Shown one piece after another: positions 34,100 through 42,410 of a stretch of 64,000 nucleotides of DNA. Position 1 is the stretch's first letter, and each line of letters begins with the position of its first letter. The position numbers and the translations under genes are program-made. Below the pieces are notes generated by a model. That model did no database searches. It had not been told where the DNA came from and saw only the letters and a program-made list of their open reading frames with translations. The stretch comes from an uncultured Clostridia bacterium (GTDB lineage Bacteria > Bacillota > Clostridia > TANB77 > CAG-508), in the NCBI GenBank assembly GCA_934177485.1, contig CAKPPF010000003.1, positions 49,676 to 113,675 of the forward strand, in the 5' to 3' direction.

Positions 34100-36104
34100 T
34101 TATTCTTCATCAACTGGTCCAAATAATTCGTCAAATTTTGCCTCTAGTTCTTTTTGTAAATCCATTTCTTCTTGTTCTTCTTTTGATACTTCTTTTGAAT
34201 TTGACGTATAATTATTTTCCTCTTGCGGAAGTATTGGTGCCTCTTCTCTTTTATCTGTATTAGGCACATTTTCATTTTCTATTGATTCATCAAACAAATC
34301 ATCTAACGAATCAATTTTTAAATTTTCTTCTTGTTTTTGTTTATCCTCTTTAGGTGTGTATGGGTTATACGGATTATATTTTCTCCATTCTCCTCTTTCT
34401 ATTCCTTGAAATTCATTATGGCTAATTGTAAGGCTTTGCAATTCCTTTAGCATTTTAGGTTTTTCAAAATAATAGAATTTTCTTGTTTTAACTGGTTTTA
34501 AACCTTTTTCAAAAATAATACATAAATCTGGATCCATTCTTCTCAACTCATCCGGAGTCATTAATGCTCTTGCCATTATCTGTTCAGATGCATTGTATCC
34601 TTGAGTCCAGAAATTATGTTTATCTCTACTCTTAGAAAGTTGATCTTTAGATATTGTTTTTTCTCCCAAAGCCTTAGAAAAATATTCAACTGTTTTTTGA
34701 GAGTTACTTCCTAAAAACACGTGTGTATCACAGTTACCAATTATTGTTTCATAAGATTTTTCGTATACTGCTTCTAGTTGGTCTAAGTTTTGTAATATAA
34801 CACTAAAAGATATTTTCCTACTTCTTGAAGTTGATATTTTTTTATCAAAATCTGGAACTCTACCTATGTTAGCGAACTCATCTAATATAAAATATGTTGG
34901 CATTGGAAGTGCGCCACCAGATTTATCTGCATAGTTATATAATTGTTGTATCATTTGAGAGAAGAATATTGTAAGCAAAAAGTCATATGCAGTATGTGTA
35001 TCTGATGAAATTACATATACCGCTGTTTTTTTAGTTCCTATGTCTTCAAAACTAATTGTATCTGTTGATGTAAGTTCTGCAATTTCTTTTGAATCGAATT
35101 TACCTAGCTTTGATTGTAATGATGATAAGATAGAGCTATATGTTTTTTCTGGTGCAATTTCAATGGATTTATAATACATTCTAGCAGGATGATCATATGG
35201 TAATTGATTTATCAACTCTGTAAGTAAATTGCTTCCTCCATTGTTGTTTGCAGCTCTGACAAGCTCCGCACAGCTTGCTAAGTTTTGTTCTTCTTCTGGT
35301 CTTGTTGCTATTAAATAATATATTAATGCTTTAAGTAGCATTTCAGACATATCATCCCAGTATGGATCTGCTTTTCCACTATCTGTTTGTTGTCCTTTAA
35401 CTATTGTGTTTGCAATAACATCAACGTCAAGTTCACTTGATATATGCATTAATGGATTATATCCATCGCTAAATTGTGGATCAACCAAATTTAGCACTTT
35501 TATTTCATAGCCATTTCTTTTTAAATAACCAGCTGTTTTGTCATATAACTCGCCTTTAGGGTCTGTAAATACATAAGATCCTAGCATTTGAAAAGCATTA
35601 GGAATTGAATATGATGCAGATTTACCAGAACCTGAACCGTCCAACAACTAACACGTTTACGTTTCCTCTTTTATCTACTGGTAAATAATTATCTTCTCCT
35701 AAAATAATACCTTTTTTATTGCTTAATATTCTATATTGTTCTCCTCTTTGACTCCAATCACTTGAACCATGTTCTATATCTTCATATTCTGTTTTTGGTG
35801 CATTTTTTATCATTCCTATAATTGCTATAATAACATATATAAATGAGAATTTCCAAAGTATTCCTATAAAGCTACCTATATAATTGGGTAAAAATACTTT
35901 AGAAAAACTAGAAAATGGTTTTAATGCATATGATGAAAATGTTACAAGAGTTTTTCCAAAATCAAAGTTATCATTAATATTATTTTCTGCTATTGCTACA
36001 CTAGCAGGCATGATAAATACTATGACTAAAAATAGCCATAGTATTGCATAAATAATTAAATATTTTCTTGTTTTTTTAATTGCTCCTTCAACTTTATAAT
36101 TCAT
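34100..36104 (-). CDS. VirD4/TraG-like coupling ATPase, requires +1 frameshift in Walker A
   Basis: The frame from 36104 encodes two membrane helices (about 17-35 and 85-100) and runs to VNVLVVG, then CGG and RFRFW-stop (160 residues). Skipping one C at 35639 gives VVGGSGSGKSASYSIPNAFQ and continues to 34100. That part has TDPKGELYDKTAGY, a Walker-B-like YFILDEFANIGRVPDF and QNLDQLEAVY, all hallmarks of VirD4/TraG ATPases; 667 residues in total. The acidic Glu-rich C-tail is unusual. No relaxase, VirB4 or integrase lies nearby, so it may serve a dedicated secretion role. Confidence 0.85.
35637..35639 (-). other. In-frame CGG codon and predicted +1 frameshift site in the virD4-like gene
   Basis: Codon 156 of the zero frame, context GTT GGA CGG TTC AGG TTC TGG TAA. 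Omitting the C gives GGA GGT TCA GGT TCT GGT AAA, i.e. G-G-S-G-S-G-K. Omitting a G would give G-R-S-G-S-G-K, also a usable P-loop. The zero frame stops four codons on. It is the only other in-frame CGG found besides tadA. Confidence 0.8.
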
Positions 36105-36127
36105 TTGAATTCACCTTCTCTTTTGTT

Positions 36128-36409
36128 TTATCTTTCTTCTTTTCCGCTAGTCTTTAATAATCTATCATATTTTGATTTGCTTATTTCGCTTAATGTTCTT
36201 CCATCTTCAATTCTTGAGATTTTTCCTGTTTTAGGATCTTTTTCTATTTTATAAGTTCCTCCAACAGTAATGATCATATTGTCTAATTTATCTAGCTCTT
36301 CTTTGGATAATGCATATCTTCCTTCAATTAGCTTTAGTTTATTATTGTCAACTTGTACAACTTCATAAGCTACAGCCTTTTTATTTGATTTATTTTTTGG
36401 TTCCCTCAT
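36128..36409 (-). CDS. Small basic protein of the virD4-like cluster (93 aa)
   Basis: Hydrophilic, Lys-rich, with a predicted strand-rich core: AYEVVQVDNNKLKLIEGRYA, ITVGGTYKIEKDPKTGKISR and a Lys/Arg end. No membrane segment. It lies between the 171-residue gene and the VirD4-like ATPase with gaps of 19 and 23 bases, so the three form an operon. No family recognised; possibly an adaptor or substrate of the coupling ATPase (inference from position only). Confidence 0.6.
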   Translation of the reverse strand: MREPKNKSNKKAVAYEVVQVDNNKLKLIEGRYALSKEELDKLDNMIITVGGTYKIEKDPKTGKISRIEDGRTLSEISKSKYDRLLKTSGKEER

Positions 36410-36428
36410 TTAAGTTCAACTCTCCTTT

Positions 36429-36944
36429 TTAATTTTTATCTCTTACTTCGAATGCGAAATAAGATTTGTGTGGTTTTAACTTACATTTTCCTTTTACTTC
36501 ATTTGTTTTTTCATCAAAATATAAAACTGGTTTGATTTCTTCTGTTGTTTCTGGATCTATTATAGAAATTGGTCTTTGTAAATTTGGAGTATAATTAAAT
36601 TCTTTATAAGCTGTATCTTCTGAGTATAATGTATCAAACTTTACGAATGATGGTTGTTTTGAAATTTTAATTCTATCTCCTTCCAATAATCCACTATTAA
36701 CTACAACTCTATCTTTTCCAAATGATAAAATAACTAATTGATCATAATCTGGTGATGGTACATCAACAAAGTATGTTCTTTTAGTATTTTCACCTCTAAT
36801 TTCTGACGTGCTGTCTAGTCTTTCTACCGTATATTTAGGTGAATTTTTTTGATATTCTTTTTCTGTTTCGTTTATTCTATATATTACTGTGTTTACGTCT
36901 TTTGGGTCTGTTATACTAAAATGTTTACCTTCTAAAGTAGCCAT
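36429..36944 (-). CDS. Hypothetical protein, first gene of the virD4-like cluster (171 aa)
   Basis: Starts MATLEGKHFSITDPKDVNTV after a good ribosome site (AGAGGTG); the longer frame to 36977 has none. Soluble, beta-rich in appearance (TKRTYFVDVPSPDYDQLVIL; SYFAFEVRDKN), no Cys clusters or catalytic motif visible. Cotranscribed with the next two genes. Function unknown. Confidence 0.6.
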   Translation of the reverse strand: MATLEGKHFSITDPKDVNTVIYRINETEKEYQKNSPKYTVERLDSTSEIRGENTKRTYFVDVPSPDYDQLVILSFGKDRVVVNSGLLEGDRIKISKQPSFVKFDTLYSEDTAYKEFNYTPNLQRPISIIDPETTEEIKPVLYFDEKTNEVKGKCKLKPHKSYFAFEVRDKN

Positions 36945-37087
36945 TTTATTACACCTCTTTCTACTCTTATGCTGCAATATTTTTTCTTTGGTTTTTTACA
37001 ACTATTTCTATTATACCTTATATTGCATTAAAAGTCAATATTTGTATTTAATTTATGTTAACTTTGTATAAATTAAATTTATATTTT

Positions 37088-37115
37088 GGGCAGGCACAAG
37101 ACCTGTTCCTACATC
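37088..37115. repeat. Dispersed palindromic repeat A, copy 8 (with a degenerate neighbour)
   Basis: GGGCAGG, spacer CACAAGA, CCTGTTC, then CTACATC. A more decayed unit (TGGAAAGCACAAGAGATCTTTCC, split here as GGAAAG and CTTTCC arms) follows at 37152-37182. Both lie after the dnaJ-like gene. Confidence 0.75.
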
Positions 37116-37187
37116 TTTTTGAATTTATATTCACTGCTAATTTATATTTCTGGAAAGCACAAGAGATCTTTCCTCTACATTTTAAAA

Positions 37188-38099
37188 TTAATACATATTT
37201 CTTGGGTTAAATGATGATACTTCTTTTAATTTTGAGAAGATTTCTTTTTCTTCTTCTGTTAATTTCTTTGGTACCATTACCTTTACATTAGCTATTAAGT
37301 CTCCTCTTCCTCCTCTTGAATCTTTATAGCCTTTTCCTGGTATTTTTATTACTTCTCCACTTTGTATACCTTGTGGTACAAGTACACTTGCTTCGTCATC
37401 TATTCCAACAACATTTGCTTTTGTTCCCAAAGCTGCTTCCCATGGTGTTAAAAATAAATCAGTATATAAGTCATATCCTTTAATTTTAAATCTATTGTCG
37501 TTTTTTATATTTATATCTATAAACAAGTCTCCGTTGCTTCCGCCATTTATTCCTTTTTTACCTTGTCCAATTAATCTTATTTTTTCATTATCTCGTATTC
37601 CAGCTGGAATTTTTACTTCAAAATTTTTCATGTTTCCTTCAACTGTTCTTAGAGATATTTTCTTTTTAGCTCCATAAAATGCATCTTCAATTGATATATC
37701 AATTGAAGTTTCAATGTTTTCTCCTTTTATTGGTGTAACCCTATTTTTTTTATGTTTGTTGTTTTTTTCTTCAATTGTATTGTTTGTATTTTCTCCAAAA
37801 AACATATTAAAAAAGTCGCCAAACATTGAACCAGATGTATTTTTAGTTTCCTCATATTTTATAGCTTTTTTAGCAGCATAATTATTCCACATTCTATCAT
37901 ATCTTCTTTTAGATGATGAATTTGATAGAATTCTATATGCTTCATTTATATCTTTAAACCTTTCTTCTGAAAAGCTATTTTGAGCATTAACATCTGGGTG
38001 ATATATTTTAGCCTGTTCTCTATATGCTGATTTTATTTCTGGAACAGTTACTCTACTATTTTCTAACCCTAAAATTTTATAATAGTCTTTAAAAATCAT
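37188..38099 (-). CDS. J-domain co-chaperone (CbpA-like DnaJ, no zinc finger)
   Basis: 303 residues. The N-terminal J-domain (about 4-70) has the HPD motif in KIYHPDVNAQ, stimulating DnaK ATPase. A linker follows, then the two-part DnaJ C-terminal substrate-binding domain (VKIPAGIRDNEKIRLIGQGK; VPQGIQSGEVIKIPGKGYKD). The Cys-rich zinc domain of true DnaJ and the Gly/Phe region are missing, as in CbpA. The start at 38099 gives the normal family opening FKDYYKILGL. Stand-alone gene. Confidence 0.9.
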   Translation of the reverse strand: MIFKDYYKILGLENSRVTVPEIKSAYREQAKIYHPDVNAQNSFSEERFKDINEAYRILSNSSSKRRYDRMWNNYAAKKAIKYEETKNTSGSMFGDFFNMFFGENTNNTIEEKNNKHKKNRVTPIKGENIETSIDISIEDAFYGAKKKISLRTVEGNMKNFEVKIPAGIRDNEKIRLIGQGKKGINGGSNGDLFIDINIKNDNRFKIKGYDLYTDLFLTPWEAALGTKANVVGIDDEASVLVPQGIQSGEVIKIPGKGYKDSRGGRGDLIANVKVMVPKKLTEEEKEIFSKLKEVSSFNPRNMY

Positions 38100-38218
38100 T
38101 TTACAGCCCCCATTATAATAGTGGCTTTATTATATCAATTTATTATGTATAATTCAATAGAAATCGACAAAAACAATCTAAAAAATTGTAAATTTATGTT
38201 CATGCTAAATTGTATTTT

Positions 38219-38250
38219 GGGCAGGCACAAGGCCTGCCCCCCCCTACAAG
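38219..38250. repeat. Dispersed palindromic repeat A, copy 9
   Basis: GGGCAGG, spacer CACAAGG, CCTGCCC followed by an expanded C-run (CCCCC) and TACAAGG. It lies in the gap between ddl and the dnaJ-like gene; about 255 bases there carry no convincing gene. Confidence 0.85.
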
Positions 38251-38354
38251 GACAAAGCGACTTCATATTGTTCTTTGTTCTTGCTCGATTTGAATTTCCA
38301 AATGAAATGAGAAAAGGCTAGATATATGTTTATATCTAACCTTTTATTGTATTA

Positions 38355-39584
38355 TTACATTTTCTTTGAACCCTTTGTTCCTAGTTTTCCGCTTCCACTC
38401 ATTGCTAAAATATTCTCACTATATGAATATGTTCTTTCTTCTCTTTGTCTTTGTCTTTTGAAAGCAAGTTCAACTAATTTATCTATTTCTTTATCAAATT
38501 CCATGTTTGTTGCCTGCCACAAATAAAAAGATAATGCACCTGGTATTGTGTTAATTTCATTTACATATAAGTCGTCAGTATCTTTATCTATCATAAAATC
38601 TATTCTAGAAACTCCACTACATCCAAGTACTTTAAAAGTTTCTACTGCAAGTCTTTGAATTTCTTGTTTTCTTTCATTTGAAATATCTGCTGGTATTTTT
38701 CTATCTAGTGATGCCATTCCCTTGTTTTTAGAATCACTCATTTTTCCTCCACCAATTTTTCCTGTTTTTCCTTTTCCGCCAGACATATATTTATCGCTAT
38801 AGCTTAATATTTCATCACTTCCAAATGGCTCTTCACATTCAGATGCTTGTGCTTCTATTGGGTCTCCAATAACAGAACAATTTATTTCTCTTAAATTCTG
38901 TATAGCTTTTTCTACCATTACTCTATCAGAAAATTGTATTGCATATTCTATTGCTTCTTTTAGCTTTATTTTATTTCCTGCTTTTTTTATTCCTACGCTA
39001 GATCCTAAATTTCCAGCTTTAACAATTACAGGATAAGGTATTTTTTCTTCTATTTTGTTAATCACTTTTTCTTCATTTTCTATGTAATCTAATGAATAGA
39101 AAGAAATATAATCTAGAGATGGAATACCAGCTTCTTTTAATACTCTTCTCATCATTATCTTATCCATACCAATGCTAGAAGATAAAATATCACATCCCGC
39201 ATATGGTACTCCAATCATTTCTAAGTAGCCCTGTATAGCCCCATCTTCTCCATTAGTTCCATGCATTGTTGGTATTACAACATCTATCCAACCAATTACA
39301 TTATTTTTAAATTTTTTTGATGGATATCTTACTAAATTTACTTTTTCTCCATCATTTACTAAAGTTATTTGAGTTACTTTTTTTAGTAAGTCATCTAAGT
39401 TTTTGTAATTGTTTAAGTCTAACAATTCTTCACCAGTATACATTAACCCTTTTTTACTAATATATATTGGAACTATATCGTATTTTTCAGTATTAACTGC
39501 ATTAATCGCCTGATTTCCAGTTATTATTGAAATTTCATGTTCAACACTTTTTCCTCCGAAAATTATACCTAATTTTGTTTTCAT
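38355..39584 (-). CDS. ddl: D-alanine--D-alanine ligase family protein
   Basis: ATP-grasp enzyme joining two D-Ala for peptidoglycan stem peptides. It opens MKTKLGIIFGGKSVEHEISI. Further motifs are HGTNGEDGAIQGYLE, PVIVKAGNLGSSVGIKKA and RIDFMID...VNEINTIPG. At 409 residues it is longer than typical Ddl (about 350). There is a Gly/Lys-rich insert (YMSGGKGKTGKIGGGKMSDS) in the omega-loop region and a C-terminal tail ending GSGKLGTKGSKKM. Directly follows murF. Confidence 0.92.
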   Translation of the reverse strand: MKTKLGIIFGGKSVEHEISIITGNQAINAVNTEKYDIVPIYISKKGLMYTGEELLDLNNYKNLDDLLKKVTQITLVNDGEKVNLVRYPSKKFKNNVIGWIDVVIPTMHGTNGEDGAIQGYLEMIGVPYAGCDILSSSIGMDKIMMRRVLKEAGIPSLDYISFYSLDYIENEEKVINKIEEKIPYPVIVKAGNLGSSVGIKKAGNKIKLKEAIEYAIQFSDRVMVEKAIQNLREINCSVIGDPIEAQASECEEPFGSDEILSYSDKYMSGGKGKTGKIGGGKMSDSKNKGMASLDRKIPADISNERKQEIQRLAVETFKVLGCSGVSRIDFMIDKDTDDLYVNEINTIPGALSFYLWQATNMEFDKEIDKLVELAFKRQRQREERTYSYSENILAMSGSGKLGTKGSKKM

Positions 39585-39596
39585 TTTATTTACCTC

Positions 39597-41150
39597 CTAC
39601 AGATAATTATCTGATAAATCATTTTCTAACAGTATAACTGTATTAGAATCCATTATTTCATTCATTTTTTTCATTGCATCATTAAAGTCTCTAGCTATAA
39701 ATATGTTTTCTTTATTAAAGTTTTTTTCTATTAGTCCGTCATATATAGGTTGTGCCTGTTTTGGTCCAACTAAAATTGCATAGTCACAGTTTGGTGCTGC
39801 CTGCATCCCAAAAATTTTGTTATATTCATATGCTTTATCGCCAAGTTCTACAATTCCTGGTGTAACTAATATTTTCTTTTTATTTTTAAATCTTCCTAAT
39901 ACTTCTACTGCTCTTCTTGCTCCCTGAGTATTTGAATTATATGCGTCATCAATTACAATTGTTCCATTTGGATGTTGTTTTAATTCAAGCCTATGTTCTA
40001 CAGGTTTTAACATTTTTATTCCTATTTGTATTTCTTTATCAGATAATTCAAGTTCTTTTGCAATTGCTACTGCTCCAACAATATTTATTATGTTGTGTTC
40101 TCCTAAAAGCTTAGTACCAACTTTTATTTTTGATCCGGCCTTTGTGCATATAGTAAATGTTGATCCAAATTCTGTTAATTCAATGTTTTCTGCATAGTAA
40201 TCGTTTGAACTATTTAATCCATATGTAATTTTATTCTTATTTGTATTAACACTTTTAACATTTTCATCCTCATAATCTAAAAATGCTAATCCATCATCTG
40301 GAAGTGAATCTACTAATTCAAATTTGGTTTTTTTAATATTTTCTATGCTTCCAAATGTTTCTAAATGCTGAGGTCCTATTGAGGTAATCATTCCTATAGT
40401 TGGATGTACTAAATTACATAGTTCTTTTATCTCTCCTACTTGGTCTGCTCCCATTTCACATACAAATATTTGGTCTGTAGACTTCATATATTCATTTATT
40501 GTTCTAACAATTCCCATCTTTGTATTAAAGCTTGCTGGTGTTTTTAATACATTGTATTTTTGATTTAGTATTGTAGAAACAATATACTTTGTAGTCGTTT
40601 TACCATAGCTTCCGGTAATTCCAATTATTTTTAAATTATCCATTTGTCTTAATTTCTTTTTTGCTTTTCTTACAAATTTCTCGGAAATTGCTGTTTCTAT
40701 TGGTTTATTTATAAGATTTATAATTATAACTAAATAATATGCTATCACTACTAATAAGTCTGCAAGTATAACAAACAATATATTAATATTTGTTAGAACA
40801 CTAACTATTAGAAACAATATTACCTCTGTAGTAAATATTCTTTTAACTCTTTGTGTTATAACTAGTGGCTTTTTTTCTTTAAATATATTTCTAGCTAATA
40901 GTAATAATAATCCTATAAATATATTAATAATTAATCCCACTCTTATATTTATTAGTGTAACTATTGTTCCTATAAACAATAAAACATCTCTTAAACTAAA
41001 AACTACCTTTTTATTTTTTTTAATCCAAGATTTGTATCTATCATTTTTGTAATATTCTAATTGTAACATATGTACACCATGTCTAATTTTCGTGTGCATA
41101 TATATAAATAATATTGATAGGACTATTTCAAGTAAAATATAATTTAGCAA
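39597..41150 (-). CDS. murF: UDP-MurNAc-tripeptide--D-alanyl-D-alanine ligase MurF with N-terminal membrane region
   Basis: About 517 residues. The first about 165 form several hydrophobic helices not found in standard MurF. The ligase core then begins: GITGSYGKTTTKYIVS (P-loop), FVCEMGADQVGEIKEL, TSIGPQHLETFGS, HRLELK and DDAYNSNTQGA. The membrane part resembles the extended MurF/MurT-like proteins of some Clostridia. The start is TTG at 41150: AAAGGAGG lies 7 bases upstream and overlaps the hydrolase stop; the longer ATG frame has no such site. It uses Ddl's product, encoded next. Confidence 0.92.
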   Translation of the reverse strand: MLNYILLEIVLSILFIYMHTKIRHGVHMLQLEYYKNDRYKSWIKKNKKVVFSLRDVLLFIGTIVTLINIRVGLIINIFIGLLLLLARNIFKEKKPLVITQRVKRIFTTEVILFLIVSVLTNINILFVILADLLVVIAYYLVIIINLINKPIETAISEKFVRKAKKKLRQMDNLKIIGITGSYGKTTTKYIVSTILNQKYNVLKTPASFNTKMGIVRTINEYMKSTDQIFVCEMGADQVGEIKELCNLVHPTIGMITSIGPQHLETFGSIENIKKTKFELVDSLPDDGLAFLDYEDENVKSVNTNKNKITYGLNSSNDYYAENIELTEFGSTFTICTKAGSKIKVGTKLLGEHNIINIVGAVAIAKELELSDKEIQIGIKMLKPVEHRLELKQHPNGTIVIDDAYNSNTQGARRAVEVLGRFKNKKKILVTPGIVELGDKAYEYNKIFGMQAAPNCDYAILVGPKQAQPIYDGLIEKNFNKENIFIARDFNDAMKKMNEIMDSNTVILLENDLSDNYL

Positions 41151-41152
41151 AT

Positions 41153-41917
41153 TTATTCCTCCTTTAGAAAGCTTCTTATAATTTCCATACATTCTTTATA
41201 TGAGTCTATGTATGAAAAATGTCCTGCATTTTTTATTATAATTAGCTCTGAGTTTGTTATATTATTATTTATTATCTTAGCATCTCTTAATGGTGTATCC
41301 TGGTCGTTTTCTCCCCATAATAATAATGTTGGTACTTTTATATTTTTTAATTTTTCAGTTTGATCTTCATTTATTATTGTACTCATGGTTTTTCTTAGGA
41401 TTTCCGGTGAGTTCTTATAATCTGCTGACCCAAATTTTCCTAGAACTCTCTCTCTTATATTGTTAAACATTTCAACATTAGGAAATATATTTAAAAACTT
41501 TTTTAGTCCCTTAAATGTATATACTTTTATGTAATAATTTATTTTTCTTTTAGGTTTAATTCCTGCACTATCTATTAATATTATTTTATTTGCTTTTCCT
41601 AAATTTCTTCCAGCATAATTTATTATTGTTCTTCCACCATTTGAATGACCAATTAATATTGGATTTTCAATATCTAATTTTTTTATAAATTCATTTAAAA
41701 AATTCCCAAAATCATCAGTATTAAATGGTTTTTGTGGCATTTGGCTTTTTCCAAAACCAGGTAAGTCTACATTATAGACTTTAAATTCATTATTTAATGC
41801 TATTTCTATTGGTTTCATTGTTTGTAAAGAGCATAGCCAGCCATGAAGTAAAATAACATTTTTTCCTTCTCCTGATACCTCGTAATTTATATCTAATCCA
41901 TTAACTTTAATATTCAA
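41153..41917 (-). CDS. Alpha/beta hydrolase
   Basis: 254 residues: the oxyanion region LLHGWLCSLQT, the nucleophile elbow LIGHSNGGRTI (Ser), a late Asp in LLWGENDQDTP and the catalytic His in NAGHFSYID. Substrate unknown. The probable start is TTG at 41917 with AAGGTG upstream. Its final codons contain the ribosome site of murF, so translation of the two is likely coupled; the link to wall synthesis is by position only. Confidence 0.88.
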   Translation of the reverse strand: MNIKVNGLDINYEVSGEGKNVILLHGWLCSLQTMKPIEIALNNEFKVYNVDLPGFGKSQMPQKPFNTDDFGNFLNEFIKKLDIENPILIGHSNGGRTIINYAGRNLGKANKIILIDSAGIKPKRKINYYIKVYTFKGLKKFLNIFPNVEMFNNIRERVLGKFGSADYKNSPEILRKTMSTIINEDQTEKLKNIKVPTLLLWGENDQDTPLRDAKIINNNITNSELIIIKNAGHFSYIDSYKECMEIIRSFLKEE

Positions 41918-42002
41918 ATCACTTTCACCTTACTTCGTAATTTCTCGCTTTATTATATGCTATTAATTTACTTTTTGCAATATTTTCTAAGCAAGATTAA
42001 AA

Positions 42003-42035
42003 TAAATATCCGACCATAAAACGATCGGATATTTA
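42003..42035 (-). terminator. Rho-independent terminator after the SASP gene
   Basis: On the minus strand AAATATCCGATCG-TTTTATGG-TCGGATATTT is followed by ATTTTAA: a strong stem immediately after the SASP stop at 42038. Confidence 0.8.
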
Positions 42036-42037
42036 TT

Positions 42038-42205
42038 CTATACTCTTTTATTTGCTATTTCTATTGCTTTTGTTACTATATTTCCACAGTCTTTTGATGA
42101 GACGTTTTGCCATCCTCCATCTTTTTTTACAGTATCATAAACACCTAATTCTTTTGCAATTTCTTCTTTTAATTTGTCAGTCATAATATTTGTTTTTCTA
42201 GACAT
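42038..42205 (-). CDS. Small acid-soluble spore protein, alpha/beta type
   Basis: 55 residues from the ATG at 42205 (AAAGGAGG upstream). Contains LKEEIAKELGVYDTV, WQNVSSKDCGNIVTKAIEI, matching the two conserved blocks of alpha/beta SASPs (LKxEIAxELG and the SKxCGxxG...KxxI region). SASPs coat and protect DNA in the dormant spore. It would be made late in the forespore; I could not place a convincing sigma-G promoter. The longer frame to 42289 is not supported. Confidence 0.85.
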   Translation of the reverse strand: MSRKTNIMTDKLKEEIAKELGVYDTVKKDGGWQNVSSKDCGNIVTKAIEIANKRV

Positions 42206-42410
42206 ATTATCCTCCTTTAAATTTAAGCTTAATAAATTTGAATATTCATGTTTGGTGTTTAAAATATAAATTTTATTCCAGTTGCACAAAAAACATCTCT
42301 AGACACAAATATTAATATTTTCAAGCACTAAACATAGAAATTCCTATTTACCTTATTTATATTATTTGGAGAATTTAAATTTTTATTTTAGCATTTTTTT
42401 CAATTAGATT

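Noticed and set aside
34100..36944. Conjugative element around the virD4-like gene
   Set aside because: No relaxase, integrase, other conjugation gene or attachment site is present; flanks are chromosomal core genes.
38121..38321. Plus-strand 66-residue frame in the ddl/dnaJ-like gap
   Set aside because: It runs through a repeat A copy and lacks a ribosome site.
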